Shown: positions 52,668-61,746 of the stretch, one piece after another
How the letters are laid out: each line of letters begins with the position of its first letter
How positions within the stretch are numbered: the stretch's first letter is position 1
Origin: CALESS01 sp041741455
GTDB lineage: Bacteria; Chloroflexota; Anaerolineae; Anaerolineales; Anaerolineaceae
Assembly (NCBI GenBank): GCA_041741455.1
Contig: JBGSJZ010000059.1
Location: 1-64,000 of the forward strand
DNA: 64,000 bases
Direction of reading: 5' to 3'
The notes under the pieces: model-generated
Told to the model about the DNA's origin: nothing
Databases searched by the model: none
What the model saw: only the letters and a program-made list of their open reading frames with translations
Position numbers and translations under genes: made by a program

Positions 52668-54136
52668 GCAAAGCGACTCGGGAAAGATGGTTGATCGGAA
52701 CCTGGAGCTTGCTGGCTGCCGGCCTGGGGTTGAGTGTTTATTTGATAGTGTCTGCCATTCTGGGTCAGTTGGGTTTTCCGTTGGATGATGCCTGGATCCA
52801 CCAGACCTATGCCCGGTCCCTGGCGTTGCGAGGTGAATGGGCTTATTGGCCGGGCGAAATATCCGCCGGTTCGACTTCCCCGTTATGGACTGTTTTATTG
52901 GTTCCAGGACAGATCCTTCAGGGTGGAATGTTGATCTGGACCTATCTGCTGGGTTGGTTGGGTCTGGCCGGAAGCGCCTGGTTGGGGCAGGTGGTGTATC
53001 AAAACATTCTGCAACCTGCTCAAACCAAAATTCCGATCATGGCACTCACCCTGGCCCTGGAATGGCACCTGGTGTGGGCGGCTGGTTCAGGGATGGAAAC
53101 CATCCTGTATATTTTGTTAATCCTGGCAGTCTTTGCAGAATTGACACGAAAACCACCACGTTATTGGCTGGCAGGAGGCTTGGTTGGACTAACCGGATGG
53201 GTCCGGCCGGATGGGCTGACCTTGCTGGGCCCTGTGCTGTTCGTTGCGATGTTGGCAGAGAGCAAACGGCAGGAGAGGGTTCTACGGATCGGACAGTCGT
53301 TGGTGGGGTTCTTTTTCATGTTCCTGCCCTACCTGCTTTTTAATTACTGGATGGCAGGTTCGATCTGGCCGAATACATTTTATGCCAAACAAGCGGAATA
53401 TTTCAGTATGACCCAGGAAGGGTTCATTATTCGCTTTTTTCGGTTGCTAATCCAGCCGATGGTGGGGATTGGGATTCTGTTGCTTCCTGGGGTTACCTGG
53501 AGTTTCTATCGCGCGATTAAGTACAAAAACTGGATCTTGCTCTCGATTGGCCTTTTCTGGTTGGGCACCACCTTGATGTATGCCTGGCGCCTGCCAGTAG
53601 TTTACCAACACGCCCGTTACTTGATGCCGGCTATGCCCCCTTATTTCCTGATAGGGTTGTGTGGGATGGCTGAATTGATGATGATCTTCAGCGAGAGCAA
53701 ACAAACCCGCCTCTATCAGTTTGGCTGGCGGCTGGCTACGACCCTCACATTGTTACTTTTTTATTTGATTGGGGCAATCACCTATGCCAACGATATAGGC
53801 ATCATCAACACGGAAATGGTGGCGGCTGCCCGCTGGATCTCCGAAAATACCGAAGAGACTGCGGTTGTGGCTGCCCATGATATTGGCGCGATGGGATATT
53901 TCGGTGAGAGGCGGTTGTTGGATCTGGCAGGATTGATTTCACCGGAAGTGATTCCATTTATTCGAGATGAACAGCAACTCAGGATTTATTTGGATGGACA
54001 AGGTGCGAACTACCTGGTGACCTTTCCTGGTTGGTATGCCCAGTTGGATGTAGGAAAAGATGAATTGTGGCAATCGACCGGGCGTTATTCAATTGATCAG
54101 GGCGGCGAAAACATGGTGGTATTCCGATGGAAATAG
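52664..54136 (+). CDS. Polytopic GT-C-type glycosyltransferase-like protein
   Basis: A 490-residue protein with about 11 TM helices. PLDDAWIHQTYARSLALRGE is the acidic first loop, with AGSTSPLWTVLL next. The soluble C-terminus carries AARWISENTEETAVVAAHDIGAMGYFGERRLLDLAGLISPE, a block frequent at the end of bacterial GT-C proteins. It is the last gene of the run; no hairpin was noticed before the next gene. Confidence 0.78.
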   Translation: MSKATRERWLIGTWSLLAAGLGLSVYLIVSAILGQLGFPLDDAWIHQTYARSLALRGEWAYWPGEISAGSTSPLWTVLLVPGQILQGGMLIWTYLLGWLGLAGSAWLGQVVYQNILQPAQTKIPIMALTLALEWHLVWAAGSGMETILYILLILAVFAELTRKPPRYWLAGGLVGLTGWVRPDGLTLLGPVLFVAMLAESKRQERVLRIGQSLVGFFFMFLPYLLFNYWMAGSIWPNTFYAKQAEYFSMTQEGFIIRFFRLLIQPMVGIGILLLPGVTWSFYRAIKYKNWILLSIGLFWLGTTLMYAWRLPVVYQHARYLMPAMPPYFLIGLCGMAELMMIFSESKQTRLYQFGWRLATTLTLLLFYLIGAITYANDIGIINTEMVAAARWISENTEETAVVAAHDIGAMGYFGERRLLDLAGLISPEVIPFIRDEQQLRIYLDGQGANYLVTFPGWYAQLDVGKDELWQSTGRYSIDQGGENMVVFRWK

Positions 54137-54248
54137 CCAGATTTTCTTTGGCGGTTCATACAACCATGTGCTATACTTGCTGGAATTTGATAAAATAAAG
54201 GTGCCCAAAACGGGTATTTTTGCCTGGAAATTATAAGCGGAGGGCTGC

Positions 54249-55325
54249 ATGGTAATGAATTCAAACGTTGATCGTGATCCAATCGACATCTTCATTGATG
54301 AGCTTCAAGTGGATTTGGAGCAGTCCCGCCGTGCGTTGCGCGAGACGACGATGATGATCGAACAAAGTCAATCTGAACTGGCCAAACTGGTACAGCGGAA
54401 TGCCTCAGTAACTGGCCATCTGCAACAAATGCAAAGCCAGCTTGAGACACTGGCGCGTAACGATATCCGCATGGCCTATAATGCGGCGTTGGATACACAA
54501 CAACGCCTGTTGGTGATGCGGGGGCAACTTGAGAAATTACAATCAGAGCAAAAGAGCTTGCAACGATATAATACCCAATTAGAACATATCTTAAAAATGG
54601 TGGAAGACCTGGCCGGCGGCAAGGGTGGACGAAGCAATAGCCTGGCCATGCTGGAGATGGTTGTGAAAGTCCAGGAAGCAGAACGTTTACGTCTTTCCCG
54701 CCAGATGCATGACGGACCAGCGCAGGCTCTTTCCAATTTTATTGTGCAGACTGAAATCGCTATGCGCTATTTCGAAATGGATCCAGCCAAAGCCAAAGAG
54801 GAATTGCAGTCCCTCAAGCAATCTGCCTTCTCAACCTTTCAGAAGGTTCGCACATTCATCTTTGAGTTGCGTCCCATGATGCTAGACGATCTGGGTTTGT
54901 TCCCAACGGTGCGCCGGTATATTGAATCATTTAAAGAACAAACCGGAGTGGAAGTGGCACTCAACCTAAAAGGTCAGGAACGACGCCTGGATCCCACCCT
55001 TGAAGTGATGATCTTTCGCGCTCTGCAGGAATTAATGGGGAATGCAGTCCGACATAATCTGGATGCTTCGTCCCGGGTGATGTTGACAATCCAGGTTATC
55101 GCAGAGGATCGATTGGTAAAGGTGAGTGTCAGCGACACAGGTAAGGGATTCGATCCTGAAGCAGCTTCTCAGGGGAATGGCCTGGGATTGAAGTTGATCC
55201 GTGAGCGGGTTGAGTTGCTCGGAGGATTTATGGATATTGATTCGGTTCCTGGATCCGGGGCAAAAGTGACATTCCAGGTGCCTTTGAGAGATAACGAAAA
55301 TTTTGAAGGTCGAATGCCTTCTTAA
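54249..55325 (+). CDS. Cytosolic sensor histidine kinase, DegS/NarX type (HisKA_3)
   Basis: A 358-residue kinase without TM helices. The first ~150 residues are a coiled coil (IDELQVDLEQSRRALRETTMMIEQSQ...), as in DegS. The phospho-acceptor box is EAERLRLSRQMHDGPAQALSNF (His at about 155), with HATPase motifs ELMGNAVRHN, DTGKGFD and GLGLKLIRERVELLGG. GGAGG lies 5 bases upstream of the ATG. The NarL-type response regulator expected as partner is not adjacent. It precedes the glycolytic pair pfk-fba on the same strand. Confidence 0.92.
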   Translation: MVMNSNVDRDPIDIFIDELQVDLEQSRRALRETTMMIEQSQSELAKLVQRNASVTGHLQQMQSQLETLARNDIRMAYNAALDTQQRLLVMRGQLEKLQSEQKSLQRYNTQLEHILKMVEDLAGGKGGRSNSLAMLEMVVKVQEAERLRLSRQMHDGPAQALSNFIVQTEIAMRYFEMDPAKAKEELQSLKQSAFSTFQKVRTFIFELRPMMLDDLGLFPTVRRYIESFKEQTGVEVALNLKGQERRLDPTLEVMIFRALQELMGNAVRHNLDASSRVMLTIQVIAEDRLVKVSVSDTGKGFDPEAASQGNGLGLKLIRERVELLGGFMDIDSVPGSGAKVTFQVPLRDNENFEGRMPS

Positions 55326-55358
55326 ATTTATTGCACTCTTATTAGGAGGTTTTTTAGC

Positions 55359-56525
55359 ATGACCAAAACGATTGGACTTTTAACAGGCGGGGGCGACGTC
55401 CCCGGCTTGAACCCAGCCATGAAGGCAGTGGTGATGAGTGCCCTGGAAAATGGTTATCGGGTGATCGGGATTCGTAAGGGGTGGGGCGGTTTTCTGGGTT
55501 ACAACCTGGATGAGCCTGCCACTCATGATTATTATGTGCGGGAATTGCATGCAAATGATGTGCGCACGATTGATCGGACGGGTGGCACTTTCCTGCATAC
55601 CTCCCGGACAAATCCAGGAAAGGTGAAGGAAAAATCTGTTCCAGATTTCTTGCGTAATTCGAGTTGGGGCAAGGAACTACCTGATGGCACCCTGGATTAC
55701 ACCTCTTATGTTTTAAAAATTATCGAACATTTGGGCATCGATGTGATGGTGCCGATTGGAGGTGATGACACGCTCTCCTATGCCCATCGATTACACAAGG
55801 AAGGCTTCCCTGTGGTTGCCATCCCGAAGACCATGGATAACGATGTCTTTGGGACGGATTACTGCATCGGCTTTTCAACTGCTGTCACCCGTTCGGTAGA
55901 ATCGATCCACAACATGCGAACGGCGGTTGGTTCGCATGAACGAATTGGCATTGTTGAATTGTTCGGTCGCAACTCCGGTGAGACCAGCCTGATCGGTGCC
56001 TATCTGGCATATGTGGATCGGGCGATCATCACTGAGGTACCCTTTGAAGTTCATAAACTGGCAGAATTCTTAAAGGAAGACAAACGGAACAACCCTTCCA
56101 ATTATGCCATCATGACGATCTCCGAAGGCGCTATTATGGAAGGCGGCGAAGTGGTCGAGACTGGTGAAGCAGATGCCTACGGTCACCGCAAATTGGGTGG
56201 TGTTGGGGTGCTGCTCTCCGAAGAAATTAAACGCTTGACCGGTCATGATATCATGTACCAGCAATTGGCCTACCTGATGCGTTCTGGCGCGCCGGATTCG
56301 TTGGACCGGATGGTAGCAATGTCTTATGGTCACCTGGCAATCCAACTCATCCGCCGCAATGAATACGGCAAGATGGTTGCCCTGCACGGCGGGAAATACA
56401 CTACGGTTCCGGTTGAAATGATTATGGCTGGTAAGAAGCGGGTAGATGTGCCTGCATATTATGATATTCAAAATTACCGCCCGAAGATTCGTGACTTTAT
56501 GGGCGTGCCAATGTTCTTGAGTTAA
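55359..56525 (+). CDS. pfp: 6-phosphofructokinase, pyrophosphate-dependent type by signature
   Basis: A 388-residue glycolytic enzyme phosphorylating fructose 6-phosphate. Two residues separate phosphate donors in this family: the position after GGD, and the one before TxDND. Here they are Asp137 (IGGDDT) and Lys157 (PKTMDND), the pair found in pyrophosphate-dependent enzymes, rather than the two glycines of ATP enzymes such as E. coli PfkA (GGDGS, PGTIDND). TGGGDVPGLNPA and GRNSGETSL complete the active site. AGGAGG precedes the ATG. It is followed by the aldolase gene of the next step. Confidence 0.92.
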   Translation: MTKTIGLLTGGGDVPGLNPAMKAVVMSALENGYRVIGIRKGWGGFLGYNLDEPATHDYYVRELHANDVRTIDRTGGTFLHTSRTNPGKVKEKSVPDFLRNSSWGKELPDGTLDYTSYVLKIIEHLGIDVMVPIGGDDTLSYAHRLHKEGFPVVAIPKTMDNDVFGTDYCIGFSTAVTRSVESIHNMRTAVGSHERIGIVELFGRNSGETSLIGAYLAYVDRAIITEVPFEVHKLAEFLKEDKRNNPSNYAIMTISEGAIMEGGEVVETGEADAYGHRKLGGVGVLLSEEIKRLTGHDIMYQQLAYLMRSGAPDSLDRMVAMSYGHLAIQLIRRNEYGKMVALHGGKYTTVPVEMIMAGKKRVDVPAYYDIQNYRPKIRDFMGVPMFLS

Positions 56526-56547
56526 ATCCTAACAAAGGAGTGTTGTA

Positions 56548-57969
56548 ATGAAAGAAGAATTAGTAAAAGAGATTGTCGGTTTGGTGGATGGCAGCATTGC
56601 CATTTCTCAGGATAGTGTGCGGGTTTTGGATGCTGTAAAATTCCAGCAGAATATCCATAAACTGGCTGAAGTGGCTGCGCTGGCTGGAGGAACCAAGGCT
56701 GGTTATGCCCGCTTTGTGATCCGCATGGCGGCGTTGGATTTGGGTATCTATCCGGCTTCCATTAACGAGCTGTACATGGCGCGCGGACGTGGCGAGGTGC
56801 CTTTCACGTTCACTGTGCCTGCAATCAACCTGCGGGCGTTAACCTTTGATGCTGCCCGGGCAGTTTTTCGCACTGCAGTCAGCATGGACGCGGCATCATT
56901 CATCTTTGAAATTGCCCGGTCAGAGATGACCTATACCGATCAACGCCCGACCGAATATACCTCCTCGATCCTGGCGGCGGCAATTGCCGAAGGATATCGA
57001 GGGCCAGTTTTCGTTCAGGGTGACCACTTCCAGATTTCTGCCAAGCGCTATGCAGCAGACCCGGTTACGGAAGTTGAATCCTTGAAAGCATTGATTATCG
57101 AAGCAGTTGCCGGTGGTTTCTTCAACATCGATGTGGACACCTCGACATTAGTTGACCTGTCCAAGGTAACGATCCCAGATCAGCAGAAGGTCAATGTTGA
57201 CCTTTCCGCCCACCTGACGGCGTTCATCCGCTCGGTCGAGCCGACAGGTTTGACGATTTCGGTTGGTGGTGAGATTGGCGAGGTTGGCGGTCACAATTCA
57301 AACGAGGAAGAGCTGCGGGCTTACCTGGATGGCTACAATGTTGAATTGAAGAATCTTACCGGTTCTGCTATAGGTTTGTCCAAGATCAGCATTCAGACGG
57401 GCACCTCGCATGGGGGTGTGGTGTTGCCGGATGGCTCGATTGCTAAGGTGGAAGTCGACTTTGACACGATGCTCAAACTTTCCCGCATTTCCCGAGCAGA
57501 TTACGGGATGGGTGGCGCAGTACAGCATGGCGCTTCTACATTACCCGAAGATGCCTTTGGCCGTTTCGTGGAAGCTGAAGCGGTGGAAATTCACCTGGCG
57601 ACCAATTTCCAGAATATCTTCTTTGAGCATATCCCTGCAGCCCTGCGTGAGGAAATCTATGCCTTCCTGGCTGATAAATTTGCCTCTGAACGCAAGCCGG
57701 GCATGACTGACGAGCAATTTAACTACAAGAACCGCAAGAGTGCGGTGGGTCCGTTCAAGAAACAGAGTTGGCAATTGCCGGTGGAAGTCAGGGCGGAAAT
57801 TGGCAAGGTATGGGAGAAACAGTTCCAAAAATTGTTCACCCTACTTGGTCTGGCTGGTACCCGACAGTATGTAGATCGATTTATCCGACCCGTAGTGATC
57901 AAGCCGCGGCTGACGGATTACCTGGGCAAGGATGCCGAAGCCGAAGATGTGAAAGATCTGGCTGACTAG
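56548..57969 (+). CDS. fba: Class II fructose-bisphosphate aldolase-like protein (473 aa)
   Basis: A TIM-barrel class II aldolase of unusual length. VFVQGDHFQ contains the zinc His and catalytic Asp, IDVDTSTLVDLS aligns with the dihydroxyacetone-phosphate site region, and SVGGEIGEVGGHNSNEEEL plus IQTGTSHGG give other ligands. Ordinary enzymes have 280-360 residues; this one has an added C-terminal helical part (about 370-473) and an N-terminal extension. Directly after pfk, it should cleave fructose 1,6-bisphosphate, though tagatose-type specificity cannot be excluded. AAGGAG precedes the ATG. Confidence 0.85.
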   Translation: MKEELVKEIVGLVDGSIAISQDSVRVLDAVKFQQNIHKLAEVAALAGGTKAGYARFVIRMAALDLGIYPASINELYMARGRGEVPFTFTVPAINLRALTFDAARAVFRTAVSMDAASFIFEIARSEMTYTDQRPTEYTSSILAAAIAEGYRGPVFVQGDHFQISAKRYAADPVTEVESLKALIIEAVAGGFFNIDVDTSTLVDLSKVTIPDQQKVNVDLSAHLTAFIRSVEPTGLTISVGGEIGEVGGHNSNEEELRAYLDGYNVELKNLTGSAIGLSKISIQTGTSHGGVVLPDGSIAKVEVDFDTMLKLSRISRADYGMGGAVQHGASTLPEDAFGRFVEAEAVEIHLATNFQNIFFEHIPAALREEIYAFLADKFASERKPGMTDEQFNYKNRKSAVGPFKKQSWQLPVEVRAEIGKVWEKQFQKLFTLLGLAGTRQYVDRFIRPVVIKPRLTDYLGKDAEAEDVKDLAD

Positions 57970-57986
57970 GCCAAGTTCGAAAAATG

Positions 57987-58043
57987 AAAGGCACGAGGAA
58001 TTGACTGCCACATGGTGGTCTGATGGTACCTCGTGCCTTTTTT
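57987..58043 (+). terminator. Terminator after the aldolase gene
   Basis: AAAGGCACGAGG pairs with CCTCGTGCCTTT, with an inner small hairpin (CCAC/GTGG) in the loop, followed by T-residues. Confidence 0.85.
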
Positions 58044-58058
58044 GTTAGGAGGGAACCA

Positions 58059-58559
58059 ATGCCGCGCGAGGAACAGGGTGTTACTGCTGATCGATATAAT
58101 GTTATTCCACGTTCCTTGATCTTCATAACTCGGGGAAATGAAGTTCTGCTGTTAAAAGGTGCACCAAATAAACGCCTGTGGGCGAACCGGTACAATGGAA
58201 TTGGCGGGCATGTGGAACGGGGAGAGGGGGTGAAAGCCAGCGCTTTACGGGAACTGCTGGAAGAGGCGGGAATCAGCGAGGTGGAATTATGGTTGTGCGC
58301 CACTGCCACCATCGATGCCGGGCAGCTCACCGGGATTTGTATTTTTATGTACCGAGGTGAGTTTCAAGTGGGAGAGTATCATGGTAGTGAAGAAGGCGGT
58401 CTGGAATGGATTGAACAATCCCGGCTGGCTGATTACCCGCTGGTTGAGGATTTACAGATTATTCTGCCACGCCTGTTGGTGTTGAAGCGGGGGGATGCTC
58501 CGCTGTCTTTTCACTATTCGTATGATCTTCAGAATCGTCTGCAAGTGAAGCAGGACTAG
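58059..58559 (+). CDS. Nudix hydrolase
   Basis: A 166-residue pyrophosphohydrolase. The complete Nudix box GHVERGEGVKASALRELLEE with AGI follows NRYNGIGGHV. The family hydrolyses nucleoside diphosphates linked to another group; 8-oxo-dGTP-like substrates are plausible from the MutT-like layout. The start at 58059 has GGAGGG upstream; the in-frame ATG at 58023 lies in the preceding terminator. Its 3' end overlaps the convergent rsmD gene by about 100 bases. Confidence 0.92.
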   Translation: MPREEQGVTADRYNVIPRSLIFITRGNEVLLLKGAPNKRLWANRYNGIGGHVERGEGVKASALRELLEEAGISEVELWLCATATIDAGQLTGICIFMYRGEFQVGEYHGSEEGGLEWIEQSRLADYPLVEDLQIILPRLLVLKRGDAPLSFHYSYDLQNRLQVKQD

Positions 58560-59106
58560 CGAAGAATACAACGAGGGTGCTGCCATAATCGCGTTGGTCG
58601 AACTCCACCAGGTGTTGCAGGTGGAGTTTTTGGTATTCGACTGGGTGAATTTGAACCAAAACCCAACCATCTTCTGCAAGCCAACCTGGATTTTCATCCA
58701 GGAGCTCCATGGCTTTGAGCCACATTTCCTTATATTGCGGAGGGGCAATGTATATGTAATCAAAGGATCTGTCCGGTGGTTGTTTTAAAAGGCGAAAGGC
58801 ATCACCACGGACCAAGTGGGAACCCTGGGATAAGTTGGTGGAGGCGAGGTTACCGAGGATGACCTGCTGTGCCTGGCGATTGATTTCGACAAAACGAACG
58901 TAGCTAGCACCCCGGCTGAGGGCTTCAATTCCCACAGCGCCAGTGCCGCCAAAGAGATCCAGCAGGCTGGCCTCAGCGATATCGATGGAAAGAATATTGA
59001 AAACTGCTTCCTTCACCCGGTCGGTGATCGGGCGGGTGGTGTCGCCAGGTACATCTTTCAAGCGCCGACCGCGGGCTTTGCCAGAGATGACGCGCAGTGT
59101 TCCCAT
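58459..59106 (-). CDS. rsmD: 16S rRNA (guanine-N2)-methyltransferase RsmD
   Basis: A 215-residue SAM-dependent enzyme that methylates G966 of 16S rRNA. MGTLRVISGKARGRRLKDVP and RPITDRVKEAVFNIL are the RsmD start, DLFGGTGAVGIEALSRGA is the SAM loop, and IYIAPPQYKEMW replaces the usual DPPY-type catalytic motif, as in some relatives. The C-terminal ~37 residues (after VVFFASPAS) are low-complexity and lie antisense to the Nudix gene's end. The ATG at 59106 overlaps the upstream stop (TGATG). Confidence 0.93.
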   Translation of the reverse strand: MGTLRVISGKARGRRLKDVPGDTTRPITDRVKEAVFNILSIDIAEASLLDLFGGTGAVGIEALSRGASYVRFVEINRQAQQVILGNLASTNLSQGSHLVRGDAFRLLKQPPDRSFDYIYIAPPQYKEMWLKAMELLDENPGWLAEDGWVLVQIHPVEYQKLHLQHLVEFDQRDYGSTLVVFFASPASLADDSEDHTNSEKTAEHPPASTPTGVAE

Positions 59107-60110
59107 CAGGTGATCTTGAATCCATTTACAGCCCGGCGAGCAGCCAGCGTATTTCCGTAAGGCGCTGTTATGGGCACGACACAACCAGTTCCCAAAATGA
59201 AGCGCTTGCCACCGGTGGAATTGATGGCTTCCTGGGCTTCTGCTTTGACCTGCTCGGGTGTACCTAAAACCAGCGTATCCCACTGCTTCAAGCCACCACA
59301 GATGACGCCGGAGAATCGCTGCAGCCCTTCGGCAAGCGAAGGCGAAGTTTTCCGGTCATGCCAGTTTATGACCTGGACGGGATAGTCCACGAATTGATCA
59401 AAATAAATATCCTCACCATGAATATGGAGAATATTCAACCAGAGATTCTGAGTGATATCCAACAATGCCAAATCAAATTTCCGGCCAAATTGATGGTATT
59501 CATCCGGGGTAAGGATACTCGCCTGGGCATGTTGAACGGCAAGAAAAATGCCAGAAATCCCGGTTTCCAGACAACATTCGATAAATGACTGGGTGGATTT
59601 CGTGATCGTCTCCAGGCCGACCAGAACTTGTTCTGGAGATTGTCGTAAATGTTCCAACAACCGGTCAGCCCCGGCAAGGTTACGGGCCTGGGAAAGTGGA
59701 TTGAAGATGGTCATAATTAAGGGTACCCTGCCGGAAAAATGCTTCCTCAATAATTTCAGGCAAGTAATTTGATCATTGAGTGCACCACGCCGGGGATTCA
59801 GGATGGGCAATCTTTGCCAATCCTGAGGGGTCTGAATGACTCTTTTTTCGTACTGACGGGTGCCTTCTGGATTTCCGAGCCACTGGTCTTTGATGCCCCA
59901 ATCTCTCAGGCAATAAGAAGATGCCGGAGTAATTTTTAGAAAATCAAAATCGAACAATTGTTGAAAGGCAACGGTCGCTGCTGCCAGACCGTCCGGAGTT
60001 TGATCATCCACTGGAAAGTGTCGCCAGAGAGAAACAGGAGGTCGGTCCGGGCTTTCACCATTCAGAACAGCCTGCAGACGCTCAACCCGGCTTATCGGAT
60101 GCGTTTCCAT
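59106..60110 (-). CDS. Uroporphyrinogen decarboxylase-family protein
   Basis: A 334-residue TIM-barrel protein of the URO-D superfamily: RVERLQAVLNGESPDRPPVSLWRHFP at the start, FDFLKITPASSYCLRDWG and ILGTGCVVPITAPYGNTLAARRAV at the end. The superfamily covers heme biosynthesis HemE and corrinoid methyltransferases; the HemE-specific residues are not obvious, so the activity is open. GGAGAAGG precedes the ATG at 60110. It overlaps the TPR gene by 19 bases and rsmD by 1 base. Confidence 0.82.
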   Translation of the reverse strand: METHPISRVERLQAVLNGESPDRPPVSLWRHFPVDDQTPDGLAAATVAFQQLFDFDFLKITPASSYCLRDWGIKDQWLGNPEGTRQYEKRVIQTPQDWQRLPILNPRRGALNDQITCLKLLRKHFSGRVPLIMTIFNPLSQARNLAGADRLLEHLRQSPEQVLVGLETITKSTQSFIECCLETGISGIFLAVQHAQASILTPDEYHQFGRKFDLALLDITQNLWLNILHIHGEDIYFDQFVDYPVQVINWHDRKTSPSLAEGLQRFSGVICGGLKQWDTLVLGTPEQVKAEAQEAINSTGGKRFILGTGCVVPITAPYGNTLAARRAVNGFKIT

Positions 60111-60469
60111 ACTTCCTTCTCCAGATTCCAATCGCCCGATTTGATCATATTGATTTGTCCCAGGGTCAATCGGCGCAGCATGGTTACCCGTTGCGGATCT
60201 GCTATCTCCACTACCAACTCGAGACATTTTTCAAAAGCTGCCAGGGATTCAACGTTTTTCTCCTGGGCGCGCAGGATCAAACCAAGGGCATAATAGTGAT
60301 CCACAATCGGATCGAGGGAGATGGCTACTTCCAGGTCTGCTTGAGCCTCAGCCCATTTCTGCCGGGAAAATAAAAGCCAACCGCGTTGGGCAAATTCCGC
60401 TGCAGTCTGAGGATTGAGTTGGGTTGGGTCAGGCACCTGAGGGGTCAGGAATTCTGCAGGTTTGGCCAT
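60092..60469 (-). CDS. TPR-repeat protein (125 aa)
   Basis: A 125-residue helical protein with about two tetratricopeptide-like units (AEFAQRGWLLFSRQKWAEAQADLEVAISLDP and HYYALGLILRAQEKNVESLAAFEKCLEL). GAGGAGA precedes the ATG at 60469. It overlaps the URO-D-like gene and lies after the BchI-like gene, suggesting a small operon. The role is unknown; TPR units usually bind partner proteins. Confidence 0.8.
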   Translation of the reverse strand: MAKPAEFLTPQVPDPTQLNPQTAAEFAQRGWLLFSRQKWAEAQADLEVAISLDPIVDHYYALGLILRAQEKNVESLAAFEKCLELVVEIADPQRVTMLRRLTLGQINMIKSGDWNLEKEVWKRIR

Positions 60470-60532
60470 AGTTCTCCTCGTCAACAACAAAGTGGTTTTT
60501 GAGATATTGAATGAATAGTAGATTTGTGTTTT

Positions 60533-61708
60533 TTATCGATGATCGGGAATCACTTCTTCGATTTTGGCCTGAATCTCATGATCATCTTGAACCTGGGTTT
60601 TAAAGTATTCCTGCATGAAATCTGAGCGGCGCAAGCGGAGGGCGAGCGGAGCCATTTGCTTCAAGTCGTCTAATTGTACCTCAAGCCTGCCATCGGCTGC
60701 AGCCAGAGCCCTGGCGCTTTCAAACAGCGTGATTTCCGCCCGCAGGGAATCAATCTCAAGCCCTTGAATCAATTCAATCCCAGATTGAGCCACCTCATTC
60801 GAAATGCGCACTCCTGGGAGAAGCTGGCGGGCTTGTTCAATTTCTCCCCGAGCCTGATCGGTCATGGTAGTGTACTGAGCAGTAAACCTGTGCGGGTTGT
60901 TCTGATAGGCGATGACCCGCTGGTAGGCTTCGAGGCGATCTCCTGGCTCAGTCAGACCGTGAACGATAATACGCAGGCCAAAACGATCCAAAATTTGGGG
61001 GCGTAGTTTGCCCTCTTCTGGATTCATTGAACCGATTAATGTCAAACGGGAGCGGTAGGTAGCCGATAATGGACCGCGACGAACGGTGTACACCCCAAGG
61101 GCAGAGGCATCCAGAATTGCATTGATGATTTCATCAGCAAGCAAATTGACTTCATCCACATACAACAGGTTTTGATCTGCCTGGGAAAGAATACCGCGCT
61201 TGAGCCGTAGACGGTCATGCAAGGCTGCCCGATCATCCAATCCACCGATGACATCCTCCAGACGGGCATTGAGTGGCAGCTCCACCAGGTTGACCGGACT
61301 GGAAATGGTCAGCGGATCACCCATGGCGAATTTGCGGGCGCAATCTGGACAAACCGCATCCATCCCACCGCTTTCCACATCTTCGGGCAGGCAACCATAG
61401 AAGCAGATGCTGCGTTCGACATGCGGTAGAAGGTGGAGCAGGCTGCGCACTGCGGTGGTTTTACCGGTACCGCGTGGTCCGACGAGTAAAACACCTCCAA
61501 TGGATGGGTTGATGACGGATAGCAGGAGTGCTAATTTCATCTCCGTCTGTCCTACGAGGGCTAGGAATGGAAACGGGCAGAATTCTGCCAAGCCTGAGTC
61601 TTCACCTGATATGGGTTGCTCACTTCGACCGGAAACCATATTCACCAGCTCCCGCAGGGAGCGGGGGCCAGAAGAATTAGCGGAGGGTTGATTGTGATCG
61701 TTTCCCAT
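60533..61708 (-). CDS. Magnesium chelatase ATPase subunit I-like AAA+ protein
   Basis: A protein of about 391 residues. Walker A is GPRGTGKTT and Walker B LLYVDEVNLL; the helix-2 insert ARLEDVIGGLDDRAALHD and sensor ATYRSRLTLIGSMNPEEGKLRPQ are those of BchI/ChlI. A Cys cluster, CFYGCLPEDVESGGMDAVCPDC, could bind a metal. No BchD, BchH or other tetrapyrrole gene lies close by, so it may act with a VWA partner instead of in chlorophyll synthesis. Start is uncertain (ATG 61708, or TTG 61729 directly after AGGAG). Confidence 0.87.
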   Translation of the reverse strand: MGNDHNQPSANSSGPRSLRELVNMVSGRSEQPISGEDSGLAEFCPFPFLALVGQTEMKLALLLSVINPSIGGVLLVGPRGTGKTTAVRSLLHLLPHVERSICFYGCLPEDVESGGMDAVCPDCARKFAMGDPLTISSPVNLVELPLNARLEDVIGGLDDRAALHDRLRLKRGILSQADQNLLYVDEVNLLADEIINAILDASALGVYTVRRGPLSATYRSRLTLIGSMNPEEGKLRPQILDRFGLRIIVHGLTEPGDRLEAYQRVIAYQNNPHRFTAQYTTMTDQARGEIEQARQLLPGVRISNEVAQSGIELIQGLEIDSLRAEITLFESARALAAADGRLEVQLDDLKQMAPLALRLRRSDFMQEYFKTQVQDDHEIQAKIEEVIPDHR

Positions 61709-61746
61709 GGTCTGCGAAGATTCAGACAACTCCTACTTCAAAGTCT

